Below are positions 14,316 to 19,801 of a DNA stretch of 19,801 nucleotides, in pieces. The stretch comes from CBDUWP01 sp965370955. GTDB taxonomy: Bacteria > Planctomycetota > Phycisphaerae > Sedimentisphaerales > Anaerobacaceae. Where the stretch lies: assembly GCA_965370955.1 (NCBI GenBank), contig CBDUWP010000018.1:1-19801 (forward strand), given 5' to 3'. The position numbers were made by a program, and so were the translations under genes. The notes under the pieces are model-generated. The model made no database searches. It had not been told where the DNA came from and saw only the letters and a list, made by a program, of their open reading frames with translations. How positions within the stretch are numbered: position 1 is the first letter of the stretch; every line of letters starts with the position of its first letter.

Positions 14316-15094
14316 AAAACAAGAAAAAAGAAGCAACAGAAATTCTCAAAACATGGAAGTTATTTTGGGAAACTCACGATGACAAGTATCGAAACATATT
14401 GATGGAAAATTATAGATACCTGATTCGTTACGCGGCTGAACGCCTGCATGCCAAATTGCCTGATAAAGTCGAGCTAGATGACCTAAGCAGCGCGGGCATT
14501 TTCGGACTAATGGACGCTATCGATGCCTATGACCCAGAAAGAGGCGTAAAGTTTGAAACCTATTGCTCACCACGCATCAGAGGCTCGATACTTGATGAGC
14601 TTAGAAGCATGGACTGGGTTCCACGATTAGTCCGTTCTAGAGCTAGCCAACTCTCAAGAGCCACCCAATCCCTCGAAACACATCTCGGCAGAATACCAAC
14701 AGACAAAGAAACTGCCAAGAAAATGGAACTGAACAAAGTCGAATACGAACGTTTAAGAAAAGATGCCAATACTGTCGGTATGATATCTCTCGACACCCAG
14801 TACAGTGACGATGACAGCGAAAACAGTATTCGTGAAATAGACATAATCAAGGACAAAAAGAGTAAAAACCCTTTGATAGAAGCTCAAAAACAGGATTTGA
14901 AAAATCTTCTAACCAAGGGTTTGACAAGAGCTGAGCGACTTATAGTGGTATTATATTATTATGAAGAAATGACAATGAAAGAAATTGGCGCAACGCTAGA
15001 CCTTTCAGAATCGCGAGTATCTCAGATGCATTCGTCTATATTAGCACGTCTAAAAGCTCAAATGGATAATCGCAAAAAAGAATTCGCCATATAA
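14300..15094 (+). CDS. fliA: Sigma-28 family (FliA/WhiG type) RNA polymerase sigma factor
   Basis: A 264-aa group 3 sigma factor. Region 2 is clear, with L-D-D-L-S-S-A-G-I-F-G-L-M-D-A-I-D-A-Y-D and G-V-K-F-E-T-Y-C-S-P-R-I-R-G at about 57-95, the segments that bind core polymerase and melt the -10. Region 3 (about 108-150) has the FliA-like D-W-V-P-R-L-V-R-S-R. Region 4 at the C-terminus has L-T-R-A-E-R-L-I-V-V-L-Y-Y-Y-E and the HTH M-K-E-I-G-A-T-L-D-L-S-E-S-R-V-S-Q. FliA sigma factors transcribe late flagellar genes. GTG 14300 is the preferred start: an ideal GGAGG (14290-14294) lies five bases before it, whereas the in-frame ATG 14288 and TTG 14273 overlap or precede that site. No flgM anti-sigma gene is next to it. 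Confidence 0.92.
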   Translation: MQNSVKNKKKEATEILKTWKLFWETHDDKYRNILMENYRYLIRYAAERLHAKLPDKVELDDLSSAGIFGLMDAIDAYDPERGVKFETYCSPRIRGSILDELRSMDWVPRLVRSRASQLSRATQSLETHLGRIPTDKETAKKMELNKVEYERLRKDANTVGMISLDTQYSDDDSENSIREIDIIKDKKSKNPLIEAQKQDLKNLLTKGLTRAERLIVVLYYYEEMTMKEIGATLDLSESRVSQMHSSILARLKAQMDNRKKEFAI

Positions 15095-15163
15095 CTGGCT
15101 TCATACTTTCTCTTCTCATGAGAATGCTAGTCTATGTCAGCGTTTTTTTGCCATAATTATTAT

Positions 15164-15192
15164 TTGATAGTTCTGCGAAATTTCCCTATAAT
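15164..15192 (+). promoter_or_regulatory. Sigma-70-type promoter of dapF
   Basis: TTGATA (15164-15169) and a perfect TATAAT (15187-15192) are separated by the ideal 17 bp. Transcription should start near 15199, giving a leader of about 34 nt before the dapF ATG. This separates dapF from the motility cluster upstream. Confidence 0.75.
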
Positions 15193-15232
15193 TAACGGGC
15201 AATATTTGTTCGTTTAAATCAAGGATTAGATC

Positions 15233-16111
15233 ATGTTATTTACAAAAATGCACGGCCTTGGCAATGATTATGTTTATGTCAATTGTTTCGAAAAAATCTC
15301 AATTGACAACCCCTCTGCACTCGCAATCGAGGTGAGCGACCGGCATAAAGGTATTGGCGCTGATGGCCTCATACTAATATCACCAAGTGACATCGCAGAT
15401 GCAAGAATGCGAATATTCAACGCCGATGGCTCAGAAGCTGAGATGTGCGGCAATGGGCTTCGCTGCGTAGCTAAATTTATATACGACCGCAACCTTGCTC
15501 AACCGTCAACGAGCTTCTCAGTGCCGGGGCAACAGAGCTTTCGCTATTCATTGAACATCGAAACTGGCAATGGCGTTTTAACAGTTGGAATCGAAGCTGA
15601 TGAAAATGATAAGGCAACAGAAATTTGTGTCAACATGGGTCAGCCGATTTTAACACCAGCTGAAATACCAGTTGATATCGATGCTGAAGAAATCATCAAC
15701 TATCCAATCGAAATCGAGGGAGAAAAACTTGAGATAACTTGCATTTCGATGGGTAATCCACACGCAATATTTTTCTGTGAGAATGTCACTTCAATCCCAC
15801 TAGAACAAATCGGCCCAATCATAGAAAATCACTCGCTATTTCCAAACCGAATTAACGTCCACTTCGTCAATATTTTAAGTGAAAATGAATTCAATATGCG
15901 CACATGGGAACGAGGCAGCGGCGTGACAATGGCTTGCGGCACAGGAGCTTGTGCCTGCGGAGTCGCTGCAATTTTAACCGGCCAAACCGAACGAATTACA
16001 ACAGCCCACCTACCGGGCGGAGATTTGAAACTCAACTACAGCCAACAGGATAATTGCGTCTATATGACAGGGCCAGCAACGGAGGTTTTTGAAGGCAATT
16101 GGATTGGTTGA
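15233..16111 (+). CDS. dapF: Diaminopimelate epimerase
   Basis: A 292-aa cytoplasmic enzyme that converts LL-diaminopimelate to the meso form, for lysine and peptidoglycan synthesis, without a cofactor. It opens with the family sequence KMHGLGNDYVY, and carries both catalytic cysteines: C72 in the first active-site motif A-E-M-C-G-N-G-L-R-C, and C235 in E-R-G-S-G-V-T-M-A-C-G-T-G-A-C. R-H-K-G-I-G-A-D-G (37-45) and G-N-P-H-A (174-178) are also in place. Length is typical, somewhat longer than the roughly 275 aa of enterobacterial enzymes. AAGGA lies eight bases before the ATG, and the gene has its own promoter at 15164-15192. A hairpin at 16137-16157 follows the stop. Nothing unusual was seen in the protein. 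Confidence 0.97.
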   Translation: MLFTKMHGLGNDYVYVNCFEKISIDNPSALAIEVSDRHKGIGADGLILISPSDIADARMRIFNADGSEAEMCGNGLRCVAKFIYDRNLAQPSTSFSVPGQQSFRYSLNIETGNGVLTVGIEADENDKATEICVNMGQPILTPAEIPVDIDAEEIINYPIEIEGEKLEITCISMGNPHAIFFCENVTSIPLEQIGPIIENHSLFPNRINVHFVNILSENEFNMRTWERGSGVTMACGTGACACGVAAILTGQTERITTAHLPGGDLKLNYSQQDNCVYMTGPATEVFEGNWIG

Positions 16112-16136
16112 TAAATTGCAACATAAAAACCGTAGA

Positions 16137-16157
16137 TAATCCCCAATTTAGGGATTA
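16137..16157 (+). terminator. Hairpin downstream of dapF
   Basis: TAATCCC (16137-16143) and GGGATTA (16151-16157) form a perfect 7-bp stem with a 7-nt loop, followed by A6, CG and then T5. The T-run is displaced by eight bases, so termination is likely to be weak; it does separate dapF from the next promoter. Confidence 0.4.
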
Positions 16158-16194
16158 AAAAACGATTTTTGTGGTTTCTGCGAAACACATATCA

Positions 16195-16222
16195 TTGACA
16201 ATCCCCTGTTAACTTCTATAAT
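16195..16222 (+). promoter_or_regulatory. Perfect-consensus promoter giving a leaderless mRNA
   Basis: TTGACA (16195-16200) and TATAAT (16217-16222) are both perfect sigma-70 consensus hexamers, 16 bp apart. The -10 ends six bases before the ATG at 16229, so the expected start site coincides with the A of the start codon or falls within a base or two of it. There is no Shine-Dalgarno sequence. Confidence 0.75.
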
Positions 16223-16228
16223 AGTCGC

Positions 16229-17608
16229 ATGAAGAAAAATATACTTTTTGTCGATGATGACACGATTATCCTTGAGTCCATCTGTGACTTCTTGACATCG
16301 GAAGGCTTCTCCACTGACAAAGCGACCAGCCAAAAACAGGCTTTAGACAAATTGCAAACCAGACGTTATGATTTAGTAATAACGGAATTCAATCTTCCCG
16401 ACGGCAGTTGTTTCGATCTCATAGATAAAATCAAGCAAGACTTTCAACAAACTGTCACCATAGTTGTAACCAAATATGGCACGATAGAAAGTGCCGTCAA
16501 ATCAATTAAGCAAGGGGCTCTGGATTATCTAACCAAACCCATCAATGATGACGATCTTCGTTTGGCGATCAATCGCGCCCTTAAACAACAATCTCTAATG
16601 AGCGAAAACGAGCAACTGAAAAACCAACTTGAACAAAAATATAGTTTGGAAAATATTATAAGCCAAGATTATAAAATGGCAAAAATATTTAGCCTTATCG
16701 AGGTTGTAGCTGACAGCAAGACCACTGTTTTGATGGAGGGGCCCTCTGGGACAGGTAAAAGTATGCTAGCTAGAGCTGTGCATTATCAATCAAATCGAAG
16801 CCAAAAACCATTCGTGGAAGTCAGCTGCGGAGCTCTTCCTGAAACCCTCTTAGAAAGTGAACTGTTCGGTCATGCCAAAGGTGCTTTCACCGGAGCTATC
16901 AGCAACAAAAAAGGGAAATTTTTAGCGGCAGATGAAGGTACAATTTTTTTAGACGAAATCGCCACCGCTTCGCCTGCGCTGCAAGTGAAACTGTTAAGAG
17001 TCTTGCAAAATCGCGAATTCGAGCCTGTCGGCAGTAACGAAACCATTACTGTGGATACCAGAGTTATTTTAGCCACCAATCAAAATCTCGAAGAACTAGT
17101 CAATCAAGGGAAATTTAGGCAGGATCTTTTTTATCGAGTTAATGTAGTGACAATCAATCTTCCATCACTTAGCCAACGAGTTGGTGACGTACAACTGCTG
17201 GCGAAACAATTTTTGAAAAAATACAGTCAACAACACAACAAACAAATAATCGGCATATCCGACGAAGCTCTTAAATATCTTGAACTTCACAACTGGCCCG
17301 GCAACATCCGAGAACTGGAAAATGTAATCGAAAGAGCAACCCTGCTGAACAATGACAAATTTATTCAGCCGGAAGATCTGCCACAATCACTGCTTTCGCC
17401 AGTCAAAAACCAAAAAGAATACAAACCCTCAAGCCTCAAAGAAGCTTTATTTGAGCCAGAAAAAAACATCATACTTCAAGCCTTGATAGCAAACCATTGG
17501 AATAGGCAACAAACAGCTGACATGCTGGAAATAAATCGCACTACACTGTTTAAGAAAATGAAGCTATATAAGCTCTACGATGAAGCGAGAAAACTCGGGA
17601 TATTGTAA
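16229..17608 (+). CDS. NtrC-family sigma-54 activator with Glu at the phosphoacceptor site
   Basis: A 459-aa response regulator/enhancer-binding protein. Receiver domain (1-120): acidic pocket D9-D11, T81 and K104 are present, but the phosphorylated Asp is replaced by Glu53 (LVITEFNLPDGS). AAA+ domain (about 143-372): Walker A GPSGTGKS (171-178), the sigma-54 contact loop GAFTGA (218-223), Walker B GTIFLDEI (237-244) and the arginine-rich NWPGNIRELENVIERA (355-370). Fis-type HTH at about 414-450. It should activate RpoN-dependent promoters by ATP hydrolysis. D-to-E changes mimic phosphorylation in some NtrC proteins, so it may be active without a kinase; no histidine kinase is adjacent. The ATG at 16229 has no Shine-Dalgarno and the promoter predicts a leaderless message. 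Possible targets are the PEP-CTERM pair or flagellar genes; neither is shown. Confidence 0.94.
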   Translation: MKKNILFVDDDTIILESICDFLTSEGFSTDKATSQKQALDKLQTRRYDLVITEFNLPDGSCFDLIDKIKQDFQQTVTIVVTKYGTIESAVKSIKQGALDYLTKPINDDDLRLAINRALKQQSLMSENEQLKNQLEQKYSLENIISQDYKMAKIFSLIEVVADSKTTVLMEGPSGTGKSMLARAVHYQSNRSQKPFVEVSCGALPETLLESELFGHAKGAFTGAISNKKGKFLAADEGTIFLDEIATASPALQVKLLRVLQNREFEPVGSNETITVDTRVILATNQNLEELVNQGKFRQDLFYRVNVVTINLPSLSQRVGDVQLLAKQFLKKYSQQHNKQIIGISDEALKYLELHNWPGNIRELENVIERATLLNNDKFIQPEDLPQSLLSPVKNQKEYKPSSLKEALFEPEKNIILQALIANHWNRQQTADMLEINRTTLFKKMKLYKLYDEARKLGIL

Positions 17609-17616
17609 GATTAAAA

Positions 17617-17700
17617 TGCCCGGGACTGGAGTCGAACCAGCACCCACCGAAGTGGACTAGCCCCTCAAGCTAGCGCGTCTGCCTATTCCGCCACCCGGGC
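17617..17700 (-). tRNA. tRNA-Leu (anticodon GAG)
   Basis: Read on the minus strand, the 84-nt sequence has an acceptor stem GCCCGGG / CCCGGGC with discriminator A, a D-arm starting TGGCGGAATAGGC, an anticodon stem CTAGC / GCTAG with loop TTGAGGG (anticodon GAG), a class II long variable arm with a stem CCAC-TTCG-GTGG, and a T-arm GCTGG-TTCGACT-CCAGT. The long variable arm, A discriminator and GAG anticodon all indicate leucine (reads CUC/CUU). CCA is not encoded. It lies tail to tail with the sigma-54 activator gene, eight bases past its stop. Confidence 0.96.
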
Positions 17701-17811
17701 GATTTCCAATCAAATCAATCAGAAAGCGATGATTATCAGCGATTATGGGCAAATTGTCAATTTCAAAATTCAAAACAAAATCAAAAGCTGCATCGCTAGC
17801 CGCAATTTATC

Positions 17812-18492
17812 TTAAAACCCCTTCGCCGCATTATATAACAAAACCTGAAGACGAGGCGAAAATCTATAGCCCTTTTTTTTGCATATCTCAGCTACAATTT
17901 TGGCCTTATCTATATAAGTCTCTAGATCACAAGCCTGCGGCATCAGTGAAATCTTTTCAATATCCACATCGCCAAGATCGCTAATAATATTCTCTATTTC
18001 CTGCAAATCATGTTCTGTATCGATAACAAATTTCAGTTGATAATTATAGGCCTTCATTAATTGGGCAATAGCTGGAATATTCAGACGTTCCTTCTCGTGG
18101 TTCGCAGCAATTTTTGAATCGGCTGGCGTCGAATTTTTAAGCTTTGGACTAATACTCATCAAATTGCAGTTTAAATCCGGCACAAATTTAAAGCCAGCTG
18201 TTTCAATCGTGACATGATTGCCATCAGCGAATAATTTCTGTGATAATTTGTCAATCTCTTTAGCAGACATTGGCTCGCCGCCTGTTATAACAACATGGCT
18301 CGTTGGATATTGAGACAACTTCTCAGATATCTGATTAAGGGACATATCTTGACCAGCGGCAAAATCCCAAGCATATTTGGTATCGCACCAATGACATCTC
18401 AGCGGACAACCGCTTAGCCGAATAAACACACTCGCCACGCCAGCCAACACGCCTTCGCCCTGTATCGAATAGAAAATCTCATTAACTATCAT
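17812..18492 (-). CDS. queE: 7-carboxy-7-deazaguanine synthase (radical SAM)
   Basis: A 226-aa radical SAM enzyme that converts 6-carboxytetrahydropterin to 7-carboxy-7-deazaguanine in the queuosine pathway. It opens M-I-V-N-E-I-F-Y-S-I-Q-G-E-G, the QueE N-terminal signature, and the iron-sulfur motif is C29-P-L-R-C33-H-W-C36-D-T. V-V-I-T-G-G-E-P (about 68-75) is the SAM-binding GGEP motif. Length is normal for the compact form. Its ATG (18492-18490) overlaps the queC TGA by four bases (ATGA), so the two are translationally coupled; queC is upstream. A queD gene is not present in the window. Confidence 0.96.
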   Translation of the reverse strand: MIVNEIFYSIQGEGVLAGVASVFIRLSGCPLRCHWCDTKYAWDFAAGQDMSLNQISEKLSQYPTSHVVITGGEPMSAKEIDKLSQKLFADGNHVTIETAGFKFVPDLNCNLMSISPKLKNSTPADSKIAANHEKERLNIPAIAQLMKAYNYQLKFVIDTEHDLQEIENIISDLGDVDIEKISLMPQACDLETYIDKAKIVAEICKKKGYRFSPRLQVLLYNAAKGF

Positions 18493-19190
18493 GAGCTAAC
18501 ATACCTTAATGGATCGACAAGGCCAGCTTCGGCAAAGCCTTTTAATCTTAACCGGCATGAATCGCATCTGCCGCAGCTATCGCCCGTAGCTACCGGATCA
18601 TAACAGCTATGGGTCAACGAATAATCCACTCCAAGTTCCATGCCTGCTTTAATAATCTCAGCCTTTGTCATATCGATGATGGGCGTATCAATAGTCAAAT
18701 ATTTATTCCCTTCCGTTGCCGCTGCTGTTGCTAGGTTCGCCATTTTTTCAAACGCATTGATAAATTCGATTCGGCAATCTGGATACCCACTATAGTCGGT
18801 GGAATTGACTCCGATAAAAATATCCAAAGCTCCCACAATCTCTGCCCAAGCAAGAGCATAGCTCAAAAATATAGTATTGCGAGCAGGCACATAAGTCACT
18901 GGAATTGGGCCATTTTCTCCGATTGCATCGCTATTTTTCGGGACTGATATATCCACATCCGTCAAGGCTGAGCCACCCAAAACGCCCAAATCAATATCCA
19001 ACGTGCGATGCTCCGCCGCAGACATCGATTTAGCTATTGTCTTAGCGCAATCTATCTCCTGCTGATGCTTTTGGCCATACCGAAAACTCAGAGCATAACA
19101 GGCAAAGCCCCTGCTTTGGGCTATCGCCATGATCGTGGCTGAGTCAAGGCCGCCACTTAAAAGTATTATCGCTTTTTTATTTTTTTGCAA
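18489..19190 (-). CDS. queC: 7-cyano-7-deazaguanine (preQ0) synthase
   Basis: A 233-aa ATP-dependent enzyme that turns 7-carboxy-7-deazaguanine and ammonia into preQ0. The PP-loop S-G-G-L-D-S is at 12-17, and the zinc-binding cysteines are C196, C206, C209 and C212 (SCYDP...CGRCDSC). Other family landmarks are F-R-Y-G-Q-K-H-Q-Q-E (36-45), V-P-A-R-N-T-I-F (98-105) and N-S-T-D-Y-S-G-Y-P-D (124-133). The start is a TTG at 19190: no ATG or GTG fits before the PP-loop, and an in-frame TAG lies a few codons upstream. The ribosome site is poor. queE follows with a 4-nt overlap; queF is divergent. Confidence 0.96.
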   Translation of the reverse strand: MQKNKKAIILLSGGLDSATIMAIAQSRGFACYALSFRYGQKHQQEIDCAKTIAKSMSAAEHRTLDIDLGVLGGSALTDVDISVPKNSDAIGENGPIPVTYVPARNTIFLSYALAWAEIVGALDIFIGVNSTDYSGYPDCRIEFINAFEKMANLATAAATEGNKYLTIDTPIIDMTKAEIIKAGMELGVDYSLTHSCYDPVATGDSCGRCDSCRLRLKGFAEAGLVDPLRYVSS

Positions 19191-19209
19191 TTGGTTTACA
19201 ACCTAATTC

Positions 19210-19238
19210 TTGTAAAAATCATCCAAATCGGTTACATT
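19210..19238 (+). promoter_or_regulatory. Candidate promoter of queF
   Basis: TTGTAA (19210-19215) and TACATT (19233-19238) are 17 bp apart. The -10 hexamer is the same as at the MerR cluster promoter. It overlaps the start region of the divergent queC promoter. The region is AT-rich, so other -10 choices exist. Confidence 0.4.
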
Positions 19239-19266
19239 ATTATATCATATTTTTTATAAGGTTCAA
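19239..19266 (-). promoter_or_regulatory. Candidate promoter of queC-queE
   Basis: On the minus strand, TTGAAC (19266-19261) and a perfect TATAAT (19244-19239) are 16 bp apart. The start site would be near 19232, leaving about 40 nt before the queC TTG. Its -10 is adjacent to the -10 of the divergent queF promoter, so the two would compete for polymerase. I saw no preQ1 riboswitch in this short leader. Confidence 0.5.
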
Positions 19267-19269
19267 TAG

Positions 19270-19623
19270 ATGAGCAGAAAACCCGAAATTGATTTATTTG
19301 ACAATCCCAAGCCAAATAGAAACTATACAATCATAATCAAATGCCCGGAGTTCACTAGCGTTTGCCCGAAAACAGGCCAACCAGACTTTGGAACAATTAC
19401 AATAGAATATTGCCCGGACAAACTTTGCATAGAACTGAAAAGCTTAAAATTTTACATGCAAAGCTTTCGCAACGAAGGGATTTTCTATGAATTTTTGACA
19501 AATGAGATACTAGACGATTTATCCACAATCGCCAAACCGAGATGGATGAAAGTAACAGCTAAATTTACGTCCAGAGGCGGAATCAGTACCGAGATAATAG
19601 TTGAATACAAAGCAAAAAACTAA
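19270..19623 (+). CDS. queF: preQ0 reductase QueF (NADPH-dependent), with His-to-Tyr at the FHE motif
   Basis: A 117-aa unimodal (short, T-fold) QueF that reduces the nitrile of preQ0 to the amine preQ1 with two NADPH. The nucleophile Cys32 and Asp39 sit in CPEFTSVCPKTGQPDFG, and the QueF signature E-L-K-S-L-K-F-Y-M-Q-S-F-R-N (55-68) is complete. The substrate-binding pair that normally reads F-H-E is F-Y-E here (Tyr73, Glu74), so the conserved His is missing; Glu is kept. The C-terminus has R-G-G-I-S (102-106), as expected. The N-terminus is short compared with the Bacillus enzyme. A TAAGG site lies eight bases before the ATG. It is divergent from queC-queE and completes the preQ0-to-preQ1 step. 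Confidence 0.93.
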   Translation: MSRKPEIDLFDNPKPNRNYTIIIKCPEFTSVCPKTGQPDFGTITIEYCPDKLCIELKSLKFYMQSFRNEGIFYEFLTNEILDDLSTIAKPRWMKVTAKFTSRGGISTEIIVEYKAKN

Positions 19624-19648
19624 ATATCTGATTTAAAAGAGTATTAAC

Positions 19649-19801
19649 ATGGTAACAAAATTTCATTGTAAATATTGTGGAAAAAAAATTATGGCTCCGG
19701 ATAAAGCCGCCGGCAAATGGGGGAAATGTCCTAAATGCAACAGCAAGCTTTATATTCCGAGTGACACCTCTGACGCTGAAGATTTTAATTTAGAACCCCT
19801 T
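19649..19801 (+). CDS. Zinc-ribbon protein, N-terminal fragment (runs off the right edge)
   Basis: Fifty-one codons from an ATG at 19649 to the window edge with no stop. Residues 5-30 form a zinc ribbon with Cys7, Cys10, Cys27 and Cys30 (F-H-C-K-Y-C-G-K-K-I then A-A-G-K-W-G-K-C-P-K-C). This N-terminal ribbon, in the form F-x-C-x-x-C-G...A-G-K-x-G-x-C-P-x-C, is very common in planctomycete proteins, where it is fused to varied membrane or unknown domains. The residues after it are acidic (DTSDAEDFN). The rest of the protein and its function cannot be seen. The ribosome site is weak (AAAGAG). Confidence 0.75.
   Translation, partial: MVTKFHCKYCGKKIMAPDKAAGKWGKCPKCNSKLYIPSDTSDAEDFNLEPL

Noticed and set aside
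15141..15150. Terminator for fliA at the T-run after GTCAGCG
   Set aside because: The upstream sequence has a perfect 12-bp palindrome (TTCTCATGAGAA) but too far from the T-run, and no stable stem adjoins it.

Overview
The window looks like a piece of an AT-rich planctomycete chromosome, most likely of the Phycisphaerae type. Pointers to this are two tandem PEP-CTERM proteins, a type II secretion ATPase/platform pair, a C-terminal fragment-free zinc-ribbon start of the kind common in planctomycetes (F-x-C-x-x-C...C-P-x-C), many weak or displaced Shine-Dalgarno sites, and loosely packed genes with long gene-free stretches. The lineage assignment is inference from gene content, not from a marker gene.

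Layout. 1-2918 (minus): a type II secretion/type IV pilus module, gspE then gspF (gspF runs off the left edge), with a possible 31-codon ORF coupled between them. 2919-3972: gene-free, with hairpin repeats and a long imperfect inverted repeat. 3973-6001 (plus): a small LuxR-type HTH protein, a candidate sigma-54 site, then two PEP-CTERM surface/exported proteins separated by a hairpin. 6002-6895: gene-free, with a second copy of the dispersed repeat, a strand-asymmetric C-rich island, and a promoter whose -35 lies inside a 13-bp inverted repeat. 6896-10894 (plus): a GH2 beta-mannosidase-like protein whose active-site motifs are eroded, followed closely by ccmB, ccmC and a tiny ccmD-like gene (cytochrome c maturation). 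10895-11108: a convergent gap with a multi-hairpin element. 11109-12218 (minus): a GAF-GGDEF diguanylate cyclase. 12331-15094 (plus): a promoter with phased A-tracts, then a MerR-type DNA-binding protein, a FlgB-like rod protein, an FlhG/MinD-like ATPase and a FliA-type sigma factor; this is a small motility-control cluster. 15164-17608 (plus): dapF, then an NtrC-type sigma-54 activator with a perfect-consensus promoter that should give a leaderless mRNA and with Glu in place of the phosphoacceptor Asp. 17617-17700 (minus): tRNA-Leu(GAG). 17812-19623: queuosine (preQ1) genes, queC-queE on the minus strand and queF divergent. 19649 to the right edge: the start of a zinc-ribbon protein.

How the parts may work together: the GGDEF protein faces the motility cluster and probably supplies c-di-GMP input to the motile/sessile switch; the sigma-54 activator could serve the candidate sigma-54 site in front of the PEP-CTERM pair, as RpoN-dependent systems do for PEP-CTERM proteins in other bacteria, but no direct link is visible. 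QueC, QueE and QueF cover three of the steps from GTP-derived precursor to preQ1; folE and queD are not in the window. CcmA is also absent. I did not find a wholly new multi-gene system. The strongest oddities are a probable GH2 pseudoenzyme at the head of a ccm cluster, three key-residue substitutions in otherwise ordinary proteins (response regulator D to E, CcmC tryptophan-rich motif, QueF His to Tyr), and several unexplained structured non-coding elements.
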